In this document: positions 43,150-52,088 of the stretch, piece by piece
Position numbering within the stretch: position 1 is the first letter of the stretch
How the letters are laid out: every line of letters starts with the position of its first letter
The notes under the pieces: generated by a model
Told to the model about the DNA's origin: nothing
Databases searched by the model: none
Seen by the model: the letters and a program-made list of their open reading frames with translations, nothing else
Assembly (NCBI RefSeq): GCF_000372405.1
Contig: NZ_AQVC01000004.1
Coordinates: 199-64,198 of the forward strand
DNA length: 64,000 nt
Direction: 5' to 3'
Origin: Porphyromonas somerae DSM 23386
GTDB taxonomy: Bacteria > Bacteroidota > Bacteroidia > Bacteroidales > Porphyromonadaceae
Position numbers and translations under genes: made by a program

Positions 43150-44296
43150 CTGTACGTGCCTCATTTCTGCAGGCTCTCCATCTATCTATCTGATTCCACG
43201 CCACTACCAATGCAAGTACTGGAAGGTCTATTGGTAGCCTTTGGAAGGTACTTGATAGGAGGTAGAGAGCTATGGCTACAAAGTTACAAAAATAGAGCCA
43301 CTTATTGGAACTATGACATTTTTTCCTGCCATGGGTGAATACCAACCATAGCCAAAAGGGATGCAGGAATAGCATATTGGCATTGGGCCAAGTGTGTGGG
43401 TGCTCAGAAAAGATGGCTAAAAACCAAACGGTCACTCCACCAATAGTCAGTAGCGCATATAGCACCTTCTCGCTGACGACGCGTGCTTTATCCCATTTGC
43501 CCCACTTGAGTAGGTAGAGGTAGAGCCCAATTAAAAGAAAGACAATGAGCGGGAAATGGCACTTCTCCACTGGGTTATTGATGACCCGCGTCTGTGGCAC
43601 CCAAGTAGTCTTTTTGGTTACCAAAAGTTCGCCAGTGTCAACACGCCGTGCGGTGTCCATCTCTTGGGCCAATAACTCTGGTAAAAAGCCGGCATCCCTA
43701 AGGCTCATCTGTCGGTCGCTCTTCCAGCCAAGGCAGATATCGGCTCCTAGAGTGTACCAAATGGCAGTGTGGCTTTTGCCCCTAATCGCCTCTCTAAATG
43801 TAGGAAGCTGATCTAAGGGGAAGTCGTACCTTAGTCCACCTACCGCCTCTTCTATCATATCCCTAGGGCGCGTGGCACAATTATCAAAGTAGAAATTGTA
43901 CTGATAGTCTCTATTCTCCGGCAGTGCATTCCAATTGAGCTTGTCCGAAAGCAATGTTGCTTCCTCATCTGTGAGGGCAAGCTCTTGCTCTACTACTTCT
44001 CTTCCTTGTGCCGAGTACTCCCAAAGAAAGTCTTGGAACGTGGTCACCCCTAGTGAGTACATCGGCTTACCAATCATAAAGTTGATAAGGAAGTTTTTCT
44101 GCTCTAACGAGAAGTAACCATAATTATATACCAAGTCGGCATCTCCATACTGCACGCGTAGAGCAGTGTGTCCATAGAGATAAAACACATACTCGTCGGT
44201 AGGTCCGCAAGTGAGCAGACTTATTCGAGGGGCTTCTGCATAGGCATTAGACAAGCCCAGGAATAGAGTGATGAGTAGTAGGTATTTCTTTATCAT
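43142..44296 (-). CDS. DUF4105 domain membrane protein
   Basis: A protein of about 384 residues with a signal peptide (MIKKYLLLITLFLGLSNAYA), the DUF4105 domain (ISLLTCGPTDEYVFYLYGHTA... and YNFYFDNCATRPRDMI) and four membrane segments near the C-terminus (about 255-375). The start is the ATG at 44296; the longer frame begins with TTG. DUF4105 has an NlpC/P60-like look around its conserved H and NC residues, but its function is unknown. It overlaps genes on both sides. Confidence 0.82.
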   Translation of the reverse strand: MIKKYLLLITLFLGLSNAYAEAPRISLLTCGPTDEYVFYLYGHTALRVQYGDADLVYNYGYFSLEQKNFLINFMIGKPMYSLGVTTFQDFLWEYSAQGREVVEQELALTDEEATLLSDKLNWNALPENRDYQYNFYFDNCATRPRDMIEEAVGGLRYDFPLDQLPTFREAIRGKSHTAIWYTLGADICLGWKSDRQMSLRDAGFLPELLAQEMDTARRVDTGELLVTKKTTWVPQTRVINNPVEKCHFPLIVFLLIGLYLYLLKWGKWDKARVVSEKVLYALLTIGGVTVWFLAIFSEHPHTWPNANMLFLHPFWLWLVFTHGRKKCHSSNKWLYFCNFVAIALYLLSSTFQRLPIDLPVLALVVAWNQIDRWRACRNEARTDE

Positions 44297-45642
44297 AAGG
44301 TTATCCAATTGGGAATGTCTTTTGTGGTTAATGAGCTATTGCGGAGAGCCAAGTGCCGTGGATAAAGGTTATTAGCTCTATTCCCCACCTGCTTGATAAA
44401 GCCAAGTGGTATACCTTGATAGGTGAGGAGATTGATGCCACGCTCACTCTCAATATTGAGTACCTCCCGCTTTAGAAATTGAAGCACCTCCACATCGGTC
44501 GCTTCATATCTTGGAAAGGGGGCTTTAGTTGCCAATGGTGCACTGCTCGCCCAGCCGTGTGCTGGGAGAAAGTCTTTGCCCTTTTGCGTACCAAGTGGCA
44601 CGCCTGCCGTGAGTACTTGTACCCCTTTGAGCAATGATAATACCTCTTGCCCAGCTTTACTCAGATAATACCACGTACCGCGGTGCTCATATAGATTTTC
44701 TCTCTCAAATAGCGAGGCAAGCAATGGAGGAGTAGTAGAGGTTGTTTGAGGTTTACCTGCTTTTGGGGTGGTATCCCCTCCGCACTTCTCTACGGCAAAA
44801 ATAGTTAGCCCTTCCCCCTCGACACGATGTGGCATCAGGCTATAAACGCCCTCCTCTCGCTCCCAAATACCCCATTCCGTTGGAAGGTCAATGCGTAGCA
44901 ACTTGAGTGGATATTTGCTTTGGAGGTAGTGGAGTTGCTCCTCATTTTCTTCCCTGTTGTAGGTGCAGGTGCTATATATCAGGTGGCCTCCCTCTTCCAG
45001 CATCATCCACGCCTCGTCTAGGATCTCTCGTTGCCTAAGCGTGCATAGCGAGATATTGGCTTCTGACCAATTCTCAAGAGCTGCTGGCTCCTTTCTAAAC
45101 ATTCCCTCACCCGAGCAAGGGGCATCCACCAATATCAGATCGGCCGTTAGCCCCGTAGCTCTCAGCTTTTGTGGAGAAGCCGAGGTGACGAGGGTCTCCT
45201 CCAGGCCATAGCGGGTAAGGTTTTCAAGAAGTATCTGAGCACGCTTGGCCTCTAACTCATTCGAAATGAGTAGCGTGTCGGTAGGGAGGTAGCTCCTCAG
45301 TAGGCTACTTTTGCCCCCAGGTGCAGCACACAAGTCAATAGCCCGTGATGGGGCAAGGCGAAGTTGCTGGATGAACTGAGCCAAAACCATCGACGAAGCT
45401 TCCTGTACATAGTACGCTCCGGCATGCCAAAGTGGGTCAGCTCCAAAAAGGACGGCAGCATCAACATACCGGCCCAACGAACACCAAGGCACAGTACGCA
45501 AGCTACTCCGAAAGCTCTTAGCAGGGTGGAGCCGGATAGAGGATGCCAATGGAGTAGTTAGTGCTTGGCTCAATTGGGAAAGTACCTCCGCACCAAACTG
45601 TTTGGTAAAACGCTTTTCAAAGCCCTCCGGTAGCGTAAGCAT
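44293..45642 (-). CDS. RsmF-like rRNA cytosine-C5 methyltransferase
   Basis: SAM-dependent m5C methylase of the NOL1/NOP2/Sun family. In 449 residues: SAM-binding AIDLCAAPGGKSSLLRSYL, motif IV DAPCSGEGMFRK and motif VI STCTYNREENE (the two catalytic cysteines), and a C-terminal RsmF-type RNA-binding region with NLLTYQGIPLGFIKQVGNRANNLYP. Length and C-terminal domain fit RsmF more than RsmB. It overlaps the DUF4105 start by 4 bases. Confidence 0.9.
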   Translation of the reverse strand: MLTLPEGFEKRFTKQFGAEVLSQLSQALTTPLASSIRLHPAKSFRSSLRTVPWCSLGRYVDAAVLFGADPLWHAGAYYVQEASSMVLAQFIQQLRLAPSRAIDLCAAPGGKSSLLRSYLPTDTLLISNELEAKRAQILLENLTRYGLEETLVTSASPQKLRATGLTADLILVDAPCSGEGMFRKEPAALENWSEANISLCTLRQREILDEAWMMLEEGGHLIYSTCTYNREENEEQLHYLQSKYPLKLLRIDLPTEWGIWEREEGVYSLMPHRVEGEGLTIFAVEKCGGDTTPKAGKPQTTSTTPPLLASLFERENLYEHRGTWYYLSKAGQEVLSLLKGVQVLTAGVPLGTQKGKDFLPAHGWASSAPLATKAPFPRYEATDVEVLQFLKREVLNIESERGINLLTYQGIPLGFIKQVGNRANNLYPRHLALRNSSLTTKDIPNWITL

Positions 45643-45653
45643 AGAGAGTTGGC

Positions 45654-47081
45654 TTAGATCTTGTAAGCAAATCCTATGCTGAGTAGCTCATTGTACTGCA
45701 GAAGGTTTTTGAAGTTCTTTACATCACCGGCTGGTAGTATCACGCTATCATCAAAGCGCGTATTGAGGGTCATCCTTAGGCTAAAGAACTGATTGAATGA
45801 GTAGCTAAGGGTGTTGTCAAACTCCATTTCCACGTGCTTGTAGGATGTGTTGTAGAATAGCCGTGACGTCCAATTAAGCGATGACGAAAAGTCCCAATTG
45901 AGGTCCAATCGTACTGAGGAGCCGTAGCGGAAACGATACTTTTGGTCGGGCTGGAGACCGATACGACCCTTGTCAATATCATCGCTGTAAGTGTAAACAA
46001 AGTCCATACCGACTGGAGCGATGTTGGCACTAAATCTAAACCTTGCGAAGGGGTTCCCTCTAAACTTCTTTAGGTCTAGATCGTACTTCATACCGAGACC
46101 ACCATCAATGCTAAGCGGAGCAAATGGACGTGTAATCACCTTCCCCTCTGCATCGGTGTTCTTAAGAGCCTGGCTACGAAGCTGAGCCGATACCGTATAG
46201 TACCAGTGGTCAAAAGCTTTAACACCGAGGTTGGTATAGGCTCGGAATATATCCTCCCCTATTTTAAGCTGAAGTTTCTCGCCCGTATCTATGTCATTTG
46301 TAAAGAGACCAATGCGGTATTCAAGCTCATTGACCCACTTTACAATGTTCTTTTCGTAGGTGGCTTTGTAGTAAAGCCTAGCATTCACATTGAGACTATT
46401 GTGCCCACCCTTATGCCAGTTTTTAGAGACTTGGTTTTGGGCAAATTGAGCACTCCCTTCAAAGTTGTGCCACCAATACTTTCGTGCCACCTTTTCAGTG
46501 ATGATATTATTATTTTCTACATTGATTTGAGGAGCTTCATTGTAGGCGAGCTGACCTTGGTAACCATCCGTTTGGATCTCCGTTGCCTTTATCGCTTCAG
46601 GAAGGTCATTGATAGACAACTGTATCAGCCTTGGGTTTCTAAGCATCGCTTGCTCCTTCAGCATCTGAGCCTGTTGCCAGTTTTGCGAGAGCTTGTAGAA
46701 GCGACTATTCTCTGCCTGCTGGCTAAAGTTATCTTTAATGATATTATCCCAGATACCCCCCTTGCCCATAGATATGTCAAGTGGCTTTGGCCAATTGATC
46801 GATAGTGAACTAAAGGAGTGTGCGTCCATCACCCGTGGAGCATTCAGAAAAGCCATCAGTCGTCGCTGCTCAGGAGATATAGTCTGCTTCTCCGGAGCAA
46901 ATGGGCGACCAATAATTCTCTTCGCTTCAGAACTAAGTTGTCCCCCTAAAGTGTCATTAAGTAGGATATTAGTAAGAAAGTCGGGCGTGGTTGCAAAGTT
47001 CTGTGCCGAGAGCTGTGATGCACCCAATACTCCCACTCCTATAAATGTTGCGGCTCTAAAGAGCTTCCTTAGAATCTTCAT
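45654..47081 (-). CDS. DUF3078 outer-membrane-type protein
   Basis: A 475-residue exported protein (signal peptide ending SQLSAQ). The second half carries the DUF3078 features WWHNFEGSAQFAQNQVSKNWHKGG and alternating beta-strand sequence ending YNELLSIGFAYKI, which suits an outer-membrane barrel. Function is unknown. It has its own promoter and lies 11 bases before the RsmF-like gene, so it may head the run down to secA. Confidence 0.8.
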   Translation of the reverse strand: MKILRKLFRAATFIGVGVLGASQLSAQNFATTPDFLTNILLNDTLGGQLSSEAKRIIGRPFAPEKQTISPEQRRLMAFLNAPRVMDAHSFSSLSINWPKPLDISMGKGGIWDNIIKDNFSQQAENSRFYKLSQNWQQAQMLKEQAMLRNPRLIQLSINDLPEAIKATEIQTDGYQGQLAYNEAPQINVENNNIITEKVARKYWWHNFEGSAQFAQNQVSKNWHKGGHNSLNVNARLYYKATYEKNIVKWVNELEYRIGLFTNDIDTGEKLQLKIGEDIFRAYTNLGVKAFDHWYYTVSAQLRSQALKNTDAEGKVITRPFAPLSIDGGLGMKYDLDLKKFRGNPFARFRFSANIAPVGMDFVYTYSDDIDKGRIGLQPDQKYRFRYGSSVRLDLNWDFSSSLNWTSRLFYNTSYKHVEMEFDNTLSYSFNQFFSLRMTLNTRFDDSVILPAGDVKNFKNLLQYNELLSIGFAYKI

Positions 47082-47121
47082 ATATAATATCTGCTTGTAC
47101 TGATTGATAATGTAACTATCA

Positions 47122-47152
47122 CAAAGATACCAAGCTCTACTCAGTCCACAAA
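47122..47152 (-). promoter_or_regulatory. Promoter of DUF3078 gene
   Basis: On the minus strand TTTG (complement of 47149-47152), 19 bases, then TATCTTTG (complement of 47122-47129). It fits the Bacteroidota consensus, about 40 bases before the ATG. Confidence 0.6.
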
Positions 47153-47233
47153 ATAAATCAACGCGAAGAATGCCGTAGGGTTGATGGGGGACAATGAGTG
47201 AACTGTTTTTCAGAGAATAAATGTTATGTGGAA

Positions 47234-47890
47234 CTACAGGATTTTGGCGGAGATGATGTAGACCTCCTTAAGGGGGCGATTATTCTCTCCAGTCTCTCTA
47301 TTTTGTATTTTATCAATAGTCTTAAAGCCGTCCACCAGTTCGCCGAAGACCGTATATTCATTGTCCAGATGCGGGGTGCCCCCTTCCGTCATATATCGTT
47401 GCTTCACCTCAGCTGGCATCTCGCCACGCTCCTCCGTTTCGTAAGCCTTCAGTTCCTTCTCGAGGTAAAATTCACCAATCACGATATAAAACTCTATCGG
47501 ATCGCTCGCCTTGTCGGGATTCTCCTCATCCCCGATTCGAGCGGCTGCAAGTGCTCCCCTCTTGTGGTAGAGCTGAGGGTATCTTATCTCCGCCGGTATC
47601 ATCTCCGAGTGCCTTGCCTTGAGTGCTTCATATCTCTTTTTGTAGGGCTCCCGAGCATCCCCACCAGCTTGCACCATAAAGTTTTTAATCACTCTATGGA
47701 AAAGGAGGTTATCATAGGCCCCCTCCCTCACCAGAGCAAGGAAGTTGTCTCGATGGCGAGGCGTTTCATTGTAGAGTTTTACGGTGAACTTACCCACATT
47801 GGTCTTGAATTCCACTTGATGCTCCTGCTCCTGTGCCATGGCACCGAGCGAAAAGAGTAGCGTGGTCAATAATAGAAGTCGACGAAACAT
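47234..47890 (-). CDS. Periplasmic cyclophilin-type peptidyl-prolyl isomerase
   Basis: Catalyses cis-trans isomerisation of X-Pro bonds. The 218-residue product has a signal peptide (MFRRLLLLTTLLFSLGAMA) and a cyclophilin domain with VKLYNETPRHRDNFLALV, LLFHRVIKNFMVQAGG (the catalytic Arg in FHR), and TVFGELVDGFKTIDKI. An insertion (about 85-145) interrupts the domain. It lies 3 bases after the RNA methylase gene. Confidence 0.93.
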   Translation of the reverse strand: MFRRLLLLTTLLFSLGAMAQEQEHQVEFKTNVGKFTVKLYNETPRHRDNFLALVREGAYDNLLFHRVIKNFMVQAGGDAREPYKKRYEALKARHSEMIPAEIRYPQLYHKRGALAAARIGDEENPDKASDPIEFYIVIGEFYLEKELKAYETEERGEMPAEVKQRYMTEGGTPHLDNEYTVFGELVDGFKTIDKIQNRETGENNRPLKEVYIISAKIL

Positions 47891-47893
47891 GGT

Positions 47894-48655
47894 CTATGGT
47901 TTTATAAGATTGGAAAGTAAAATAGCTGCACTAATAGATACATTGAGCGAGTCACTCACAGCAGAGGGAGCACTCGGTATGGTGAGACAAGTGGTGGCAA
48001 TCTGTAGCAAATCCTCCGATAGCCCTCGCCCCTCATTGCCCAGAAGTAGCACCGCCCGATCACTCTTCCCCACCGAGGCCTTGCGATAGTCCACCCCCTT
48101 CATTGCCGTTGCCATAATTATATCAAAGTGGTGGGGCAGATAGTGGAGCAAATCCACCTCCTCGTGAATGGTCACATTCCCTAGAGCCCCCATACTAGCC
48201 TGCACCGTCTTAGCATTAAACGGGTCGGCACACCCCTTGCTGCAAAAGAGGTGCTGAATGCCCAGCCAGTCGCAAAGACGAATGATGGTACCGAGATTGC
48301 CTGGATCCTGAACCTCCTCAAGCGCCACTGCCAAACCTCGAACCTCCTCAGGGAGCACAGGCACTTCCGGGCGGTGGAATACCGCCATCAGCTCTTGCCT
48401 ACTTTGGAGTGTCGATAGCTTCTTTAGTTCTTGTGGTGTGCAGAGCCGACAGCACTCTTCAGGGGCGTCAAAGGGTACCTCCTCGCCACAAAATAGCAAC
48501 CACTTTAGCCTAAATTGTGGCAAAAGTAGCTCTACACTCTTCATCCCCTCCGCCACGAAAAGCCCCTCCTCCGCTCTGTACTTAGCATACTTGAGAGAGG
48601 CGATCACCTTCCGCTCACGCTCCGAGAGCCTTTTTACAGATTGGCACGACACCAT
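47894..48655 (-). CDS. SpoU/TrmH-family RNA 2'-O-methyltransferase
   Basis: SPOUT-fold ribose methylase. The 253-residue product has an N-terminal substrate-binding domain (LKYAKYRAEEGLFVAEG), then motif 1 DPGNLGTIIRLCDWLG, motif 2 LLLGNEGRGLS and motif 3 IPSAPSAVSDSLNVSISAAIL, which form the SAM knot. In motif 3, Asp replaces the more usual Glu before SLNVS. The target RNA is unknown. It overlaps the upstream HAD gene by 22 bases. Confidence 0.9.
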   Translation of the reverse strand: MVSCQSVKRLSERERKVIASLKYAKYRAEEGLFVAEGMKSVELLLPQFRLKWLLFCGEEVPFDAPEECCRLCTPQELKKLSTLQSRQELMAVFHRPEVPVLPEEVRGLAVALEEVQDPGNLGTIIRLCDWLGIQHLFCSKGCADPFNAKTVQASMGALGNVTIHEEVDLLHYLPHHFDIIMATAMKGVDYRKASVGKSDRAVLLLGNEGRGLSEDLLQIATTCLTIPSAPSAVSDSLNVSISAAILLSNLIKP

Positions 48656-49311
48656 ACCAGTAGTGCTTTCATATCACAGAAGACCCGATCTGCCCCCTGC
48701 TCTCTCATGATGTACTCCCCAATCGGACCCGTCGTCACTGCCAGTACATAGGCACCTGCATCATGGCCACTCTTCACCCCGAGAGGGGCATTTTCAATCA
48801 CGATAGTATGCTCAGGCTTCGCGCCAAATAGCTCCATTCCCATCAGATAAGGGTCGGGGTGGGGCTTCCCATTTTGCACACTCTCCGCCGTGATGATGTG
48901 GTCTTGATGGATATACTCCGCATAGTTTTTAGCGATCCGAGGGTAAGCATTCCCTTGCGTGCTCCCTGTTACCACTGCCATTTCCACCCCCTTCTCCTGA
49001 AAGTATTGCATTATCTCCCGTGTGTGCGGAATCAGTTTTAGCTCAAAGTCCTCTCCATTAAAGAGGGCCGTCTTACGCTGATAGATCTCCTGAATTAGTT
49101 CAGGGCTGGCCGATTTTTGGAACGTCCTCCGGTAGATCTTATCGATCGTATCTACCCCACGCATCCCCTCATAGAGGTAAAACTCGTCCTGCTCCGCCTC
49201 CATCCCATACTCGTCCGAAACCTGCTTCCAGCTTCGCACGTGATAGGGCATTGTATCAAACAACACCCCATCCATATCAAATAGCACCAGTTTTATCTCC
49301 CTACCTTCCAT
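48634..49311 (-). CDS. HAD hydrolase of beta-phosphoglucomutase/phosphatase type
   Basis: A 225-residue HAD-superfamily protein with catalytic motif I DMDGVLFDTMPYH (D12 and D14), motif II VVTGSTQG, motif III lysine in NGKPHPDPYLMGM and motif IV VIENAPLGVKSG. The cap domain is helical (about 20-90), of the PGMB or sugar-phosphatase subgroup. The substrate is unknown. It overlaps both neighbours, consistent with one operon. Confidence 0.88.
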   Translation of the reverse strand: MEGREIKLVLFDMDGVLFDTMPYHVRSWKQVSDEYGMEAEQDEFYLYEGMRGVDTIDKIYRRTFQKSASPELIQEIYQRKTALFNGEDFELKLIPHTREIMQYFQEKGVEMAVVTGSTQGNAYPRIAKNYAEYIHQDHIITAESVQNGKPHPDPYLMGMELFGAKPEHTIVIENAPLGVKSGHDAGAYVLAVTTGPIGEYIMREQGADRVFCDMKALLVWCRANL

Positions 49312-50647
49312 CTCTTAGCCTTGAAGTCCAAATAGTGAGATGCTTTGATGCTCTAGTAATCGCTGTATATAATAGCTTTTCTCGCTCCAAAATACTATTG
49401 TTGCGCATCATGTCATCATAATCTAGAAAAACCTCCCTGTAAGTAGAGCCCTGCGCCTTGTGAACCGTAAGGGCGTACCGATGCTTGAAGGCGACAAAGG
49501 CATTCCTTATCGCATAGAGGTCGCGCCAGTAAAAATCTTTGTTGATAGCCTTTCGGCGCAATGTCTCCATTAGGTCGGCAAATACAAATTCACTCTCCTC
49601 ATGCAGAATCGGAAAGCTATCATTCACCACATAGTACTTTAGGCGAACCTTTTGTTTGCCTCCATTCTTATCCCACGGGATATCCATCTCCTCGTCGCAT
49701 ACCTCTATATTTTCCACCAACACCTCTTGATTATTGGTATAGACGTATTTATAGGGATCTCCGAAGTCGTCCGTTTCCACCACCTCATAAGGGCGGTCAA
49801 AAATAATCGTTTCGCCTATTTCTATCTTACTAGGTTGGTGAAATATCTCTCTCCTCACCTCCTCATTAAAGGCGTTGACGCAAGCATTGGTGTACCCTAG
49901 ATAGCGTATTCCCAAGTCGTCACGATGCCTCGCAAAGTGGCGGATAATCGCCGACCGATCCTTGGTATAAGAATAACCCAGCCCCTCCGCATTCACATGA
50001 TCCTGAAAGTTATTTAGCTGGTAGATATCGTTGGAAAGAGGAATAATTGGGTTTTCAGCTGCCTGGCGTATGATCTCCTTCAGAGAGAGCCGGAAATAAC
50101 CTTTGGTGAAAACTGGAGAGGTATCCTCATTCACAGGCGGTAGCTGCTTGATATCCCCTATGAAGATCACTTTGAGGTGGCGCTCCTCTTCAATTCGCTC
50201 CTCTACATATTGGAGTAGGTCAGCCCCGATCATTGATGCCTCATCCACCACCAAGATAGTGGCACCACCAAGCTTATTCTCCCTATTGCTTTTATCAGGA
50301 GTAAAGATCTCCGCACCACTCTTCTCGTCGATAGAATAACGAAGGCGAAGTGCCGAGTGGAGTGTGCAGTAGTCTGTGTAGGTCGCTTTGCTAGTAGCTC
50401 CCTTCTCCCTAAGCACCTCCACCGCTTTATTGGTCGGGGCAGTCATGATCGCCTTGTAGCTTTTTCCCGTTGCCGCTTTAAGCTTCGATTGAAGTGCTTC
50501 GACGATCCAGGCAATCAAAGTGGTCTTACCAGTACCTGCCGATCCTTCAAGCAAAAGAGTGCTATGGTCTGAAGCCGATAGATAGCTCACCGCTTCGGTA
50601 AGTACTTCACTCTGCTCCCCTGTCGGCTTCTTTGCACTCTCCCTCAT
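49301..50647 (-). CDS. RecD-like ATP-dependent DNA helicase
   Basis: A 448-residue SF1 helicase with Walker A LLEGSAGTGKTTLIAW (about 32-47), Walker B ILVVDEASMI, IFIGDIKQLPPV, and C-terminal UvrD_C_2-type motif YALTVHKAQGSTYREVFLD. It resembles the stand-alone RecD-like/Dda-like helicases common in Bacteroidota. It probably acts in repair or replication restart, but its partners are unknown. It overlaps the HAD gene by 11 bases and follows the NlpC/P60 gene by 6. Confidence 0.85.
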   Translation of the reverse strand: MRESAKKPTGEQSEVLTEAVSYLSASDHSTLLLEGSAGTGKTTLIAWIVEALQSKLKAATGKSYKAIMTAPTNKAVEVLREKGATSKATYTDYCTLHSALRLRYSIDEKSGAEIFTPDKSNRENKLGGATILVVDEASMIGADLLQYVEERIEEERHLKVIFIGDIKQLPPVNEDTSPVFTKGYFRLSLKEIIRQAAENPIIPLSNDIYQLNNFQDHVNAEGLGYSYTKDRSAIIRHFARHRDDLGIRYLGYTNACVNAFNEEVRREIFHQPSKIEIGETIIFDRPYEVVETDDFGDPYKYVYTNNQEVLVENIEVCDEEMDIPWDKNGGKQKVRLKYYVVNDSFPILHEESEFVFADLMETLRRKAINKDFYWRDLYAIRNAFVAFKHRYALTVHKAQGSTYREVFLDYDDMMRNNSILEREKLLYTAITRASKHLTIWTSRLRDGR

Positions 50648-50653
50648 AGCTGG

Positions 50654-51259
50654 TTACAGCACCCGGCCTCCCCCAATATAGGTGCGTCTGTAGTATGGTT
50701 CGTTGAGACTGCTGATGATCACACCCTGCTTGGTAGTCGCGTGCACAAATAGATCATTCTTTAGGTAGACCCCCACATGGCTAGCTCTACCACCGCGACG
50801 GTTATTGATATTGAAAAAGACCAAGTCCCCCTCATTCAAGTGACGCTTATCCACCCTCCGACTATTGGCCATCAGTGTGGCAGAAGAGTGACGCCCAAGA
50901 TCTTTATTATAGACCGCCTTATAGAGTTGCCAGACAAAGCCACTGCAGTCGGTCCCTTTCCTCGTGGTGCCTCCAAAGCGGTAGGGAGTCCCCTTCCACT
51001 CATCGGCAAAGCTGTAGAGCTCCAAATTATCCTCTGGTAGCTCAATGTTGATCTTTAGGTCTTTAGATAGTTCCGAGGCGAGCTCCTGTGTCTCCATTGG
51101 GTAGATCTCCCTCGAAATGGTGCCAGAGGGAAGAAGCACCCTCCTCACTGGCTCTCTATAAGTACGGCAGGAGGTGCTTCCCATCGCCATGATGAGAAGC
51201 ACCGCCAACCATATTCTTAGCCACTTATGGCCTATGTGGTGATTCAAGATCACCCTCAC
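50654..51259 (-). CDS. NlpC/P60 (C40) family lipoprotein endopeptidase
   Basis: Cell-wall peptidase expected to cut gamma-D-Glu-diamino-acid bonds. The 201-residue product has a signal peptide and lipobox GSTSC (about C31), and the NlpC/P60 domain with catalytic Cys in GTDCSGFVWQLY and His in ASHVGVYL, followed by FVHATTKQGV. The start is uncertain: the frame opens with GTG at 51259, and GTG and TTG codons follow. It lies 18 bases after rpmA. Confidence 0.9.
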   Translation of the reverse strand: MRVILNHHIGHKWLRIWLAVLLIMAMGSTSCRTYREPVRRVLLPSGTISREIYPMETQELASELSKDLKINIELPEDNLELYSFADEWKGTPYRFGGTTRKGTDCSGFVWQLYKAVYNKDLGRHSSATLMANSRRVDKRHLNEGDLVFFNINNRRGGRASHVGVYLKNDLFVHATTKQGVIISSLNEPYYRRTYIGGGRVL

Positions 51260-51277
51260 ACTCTGAGTTAAAGGGGG

Positions 51278-51529
51278 TTAAGCCTCAATAGAGACTTTAG
51301 ACCTATCTCCCTTGTGAGTAGTAAAGACCACCTTGCCATCTACAAGAGCATAAAGTGTGTGGTCCTTACCCATTCCTACGTTAGTACCTGGGTGATGCTT
51401 TGTGCCACGCTGGCGAACGATGATATTGCCAGCCTTTACAAACTCACCGCCAAACTTCTTCACGCCAAGTCGTTTGCTTTCCGACTCGCGTCCGTTCTTA
51501 GAGCTACCTACACCTTTTTTATGTGCCAT
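51278..51529 (-). CDS. rpmA: 50S ribosomal protein L27
   Basis: Large-subunit protein of 83 residues starting [20 protein letters not shown], with [17 protein letters not shown]. The N-terminus starts directly with the mature AHKKG, without the Firmicutes-type leader. It lies 25 bases after rplU, the universal order. Confidence 0.97.
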   Translation of the reverse strand: MAHKKGVGSSKNGRESESKRLGVKKFGGEFVKAGNIIVRQRGTKHHPGTNVGMGKDHTLYALVDGKVVFTTHKGDRSKVSIEA

Positions 51530-51554
51530 TTCTCTTTCCTTTCTTCCTTTTTGA

Positions 51555-51872
51555 TTATCCTACAATCTCCTTCACGCTAAGCTGGGTAAACTGCTGTCTG
51601 TGACCGTTCAGCTTGCGATACCCTTTCCTACGCTTCTTGTGGAAAACAAGTACCTTCTTACCCTTTACTAGTGGGCGAATCACTTCGCAAACTACCTTAG
51701 CACCCTCCACTGTTGGAGCACCTACACGCACCTCACCATCTTGGTCGAGGAGCAGTACCTTTTCAAATTCTAGAGAATCACCCTCGGCAACATCCTTAAT
51801 GTGATGCACAAATAGCCTCTGATCCTTCTCTACCTTGAATTGCTGTCCTTGAATCTCTACGATCCCGTACAT
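51555..51872 (-). CDS. rplU: 50S ribosomal protein L21
   Basis: Large-subunit protein of 105 residues starting [18 protein letters not shown] and containing [20 protein letters not shown], the L21 signature. It is first in the rplU-rpmA pair. The promoter at 51961-51992 gives a leader of about 85 bases. Confidence 0.97.
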   Translation of the reverse strand: MYGIVEIQGQQFKVEKDQRLFVHHIKDVAEGDSLEFEKVLLLDQDGEVRVGAPTVEGAKVVCEVIRPLVKGKKVLVFHKKRRKGYRKLNGHRQQFTQLSVKEIVG

Positions 51873-51960
51873 AATCTAAAATCCGATTTCTATATGATAC
51901 CCAGTGGGTGTGTGCCACCTTTCAGCACCGCTTACAAGACCCAACACGGAATAACTCCCG

Positions 51961-51992
51961 CAAAGATACCAAAAAATAATTCCCCACACAAA
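51961..51992 (-). promoter_or_regulatory. Promoter of rplU-rpmA
   Basis: On the minus strand TTTG (complement of 51989-51992), 20 bases, then TATCTTTG (complement of 51961-51968), a full Bacteroidota consensus match. It separates the ribosomal pair from the putative defence operon upstream. Confidence 0.7.
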
Positions 51993-52088
51993 TATTTCTC
52001 GTCCCACACATTATATATATAGGTGTAATACCCGAGAGTGATCCACTCAGCTAGTGCCTATAGGAGGGCGTAGCCCATACGATAGGGG

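Noticed and set aside
46206-46805. 199-residue plus-strand frame
   Set aside because: Lies antisense within the DUF3078 gene, with no recognisable features.
47198-47860. 220-residue plus-strand frame
   Set aside because: Antisense to the cyclophilin gene, which carries the family motifs and a signal peptide.
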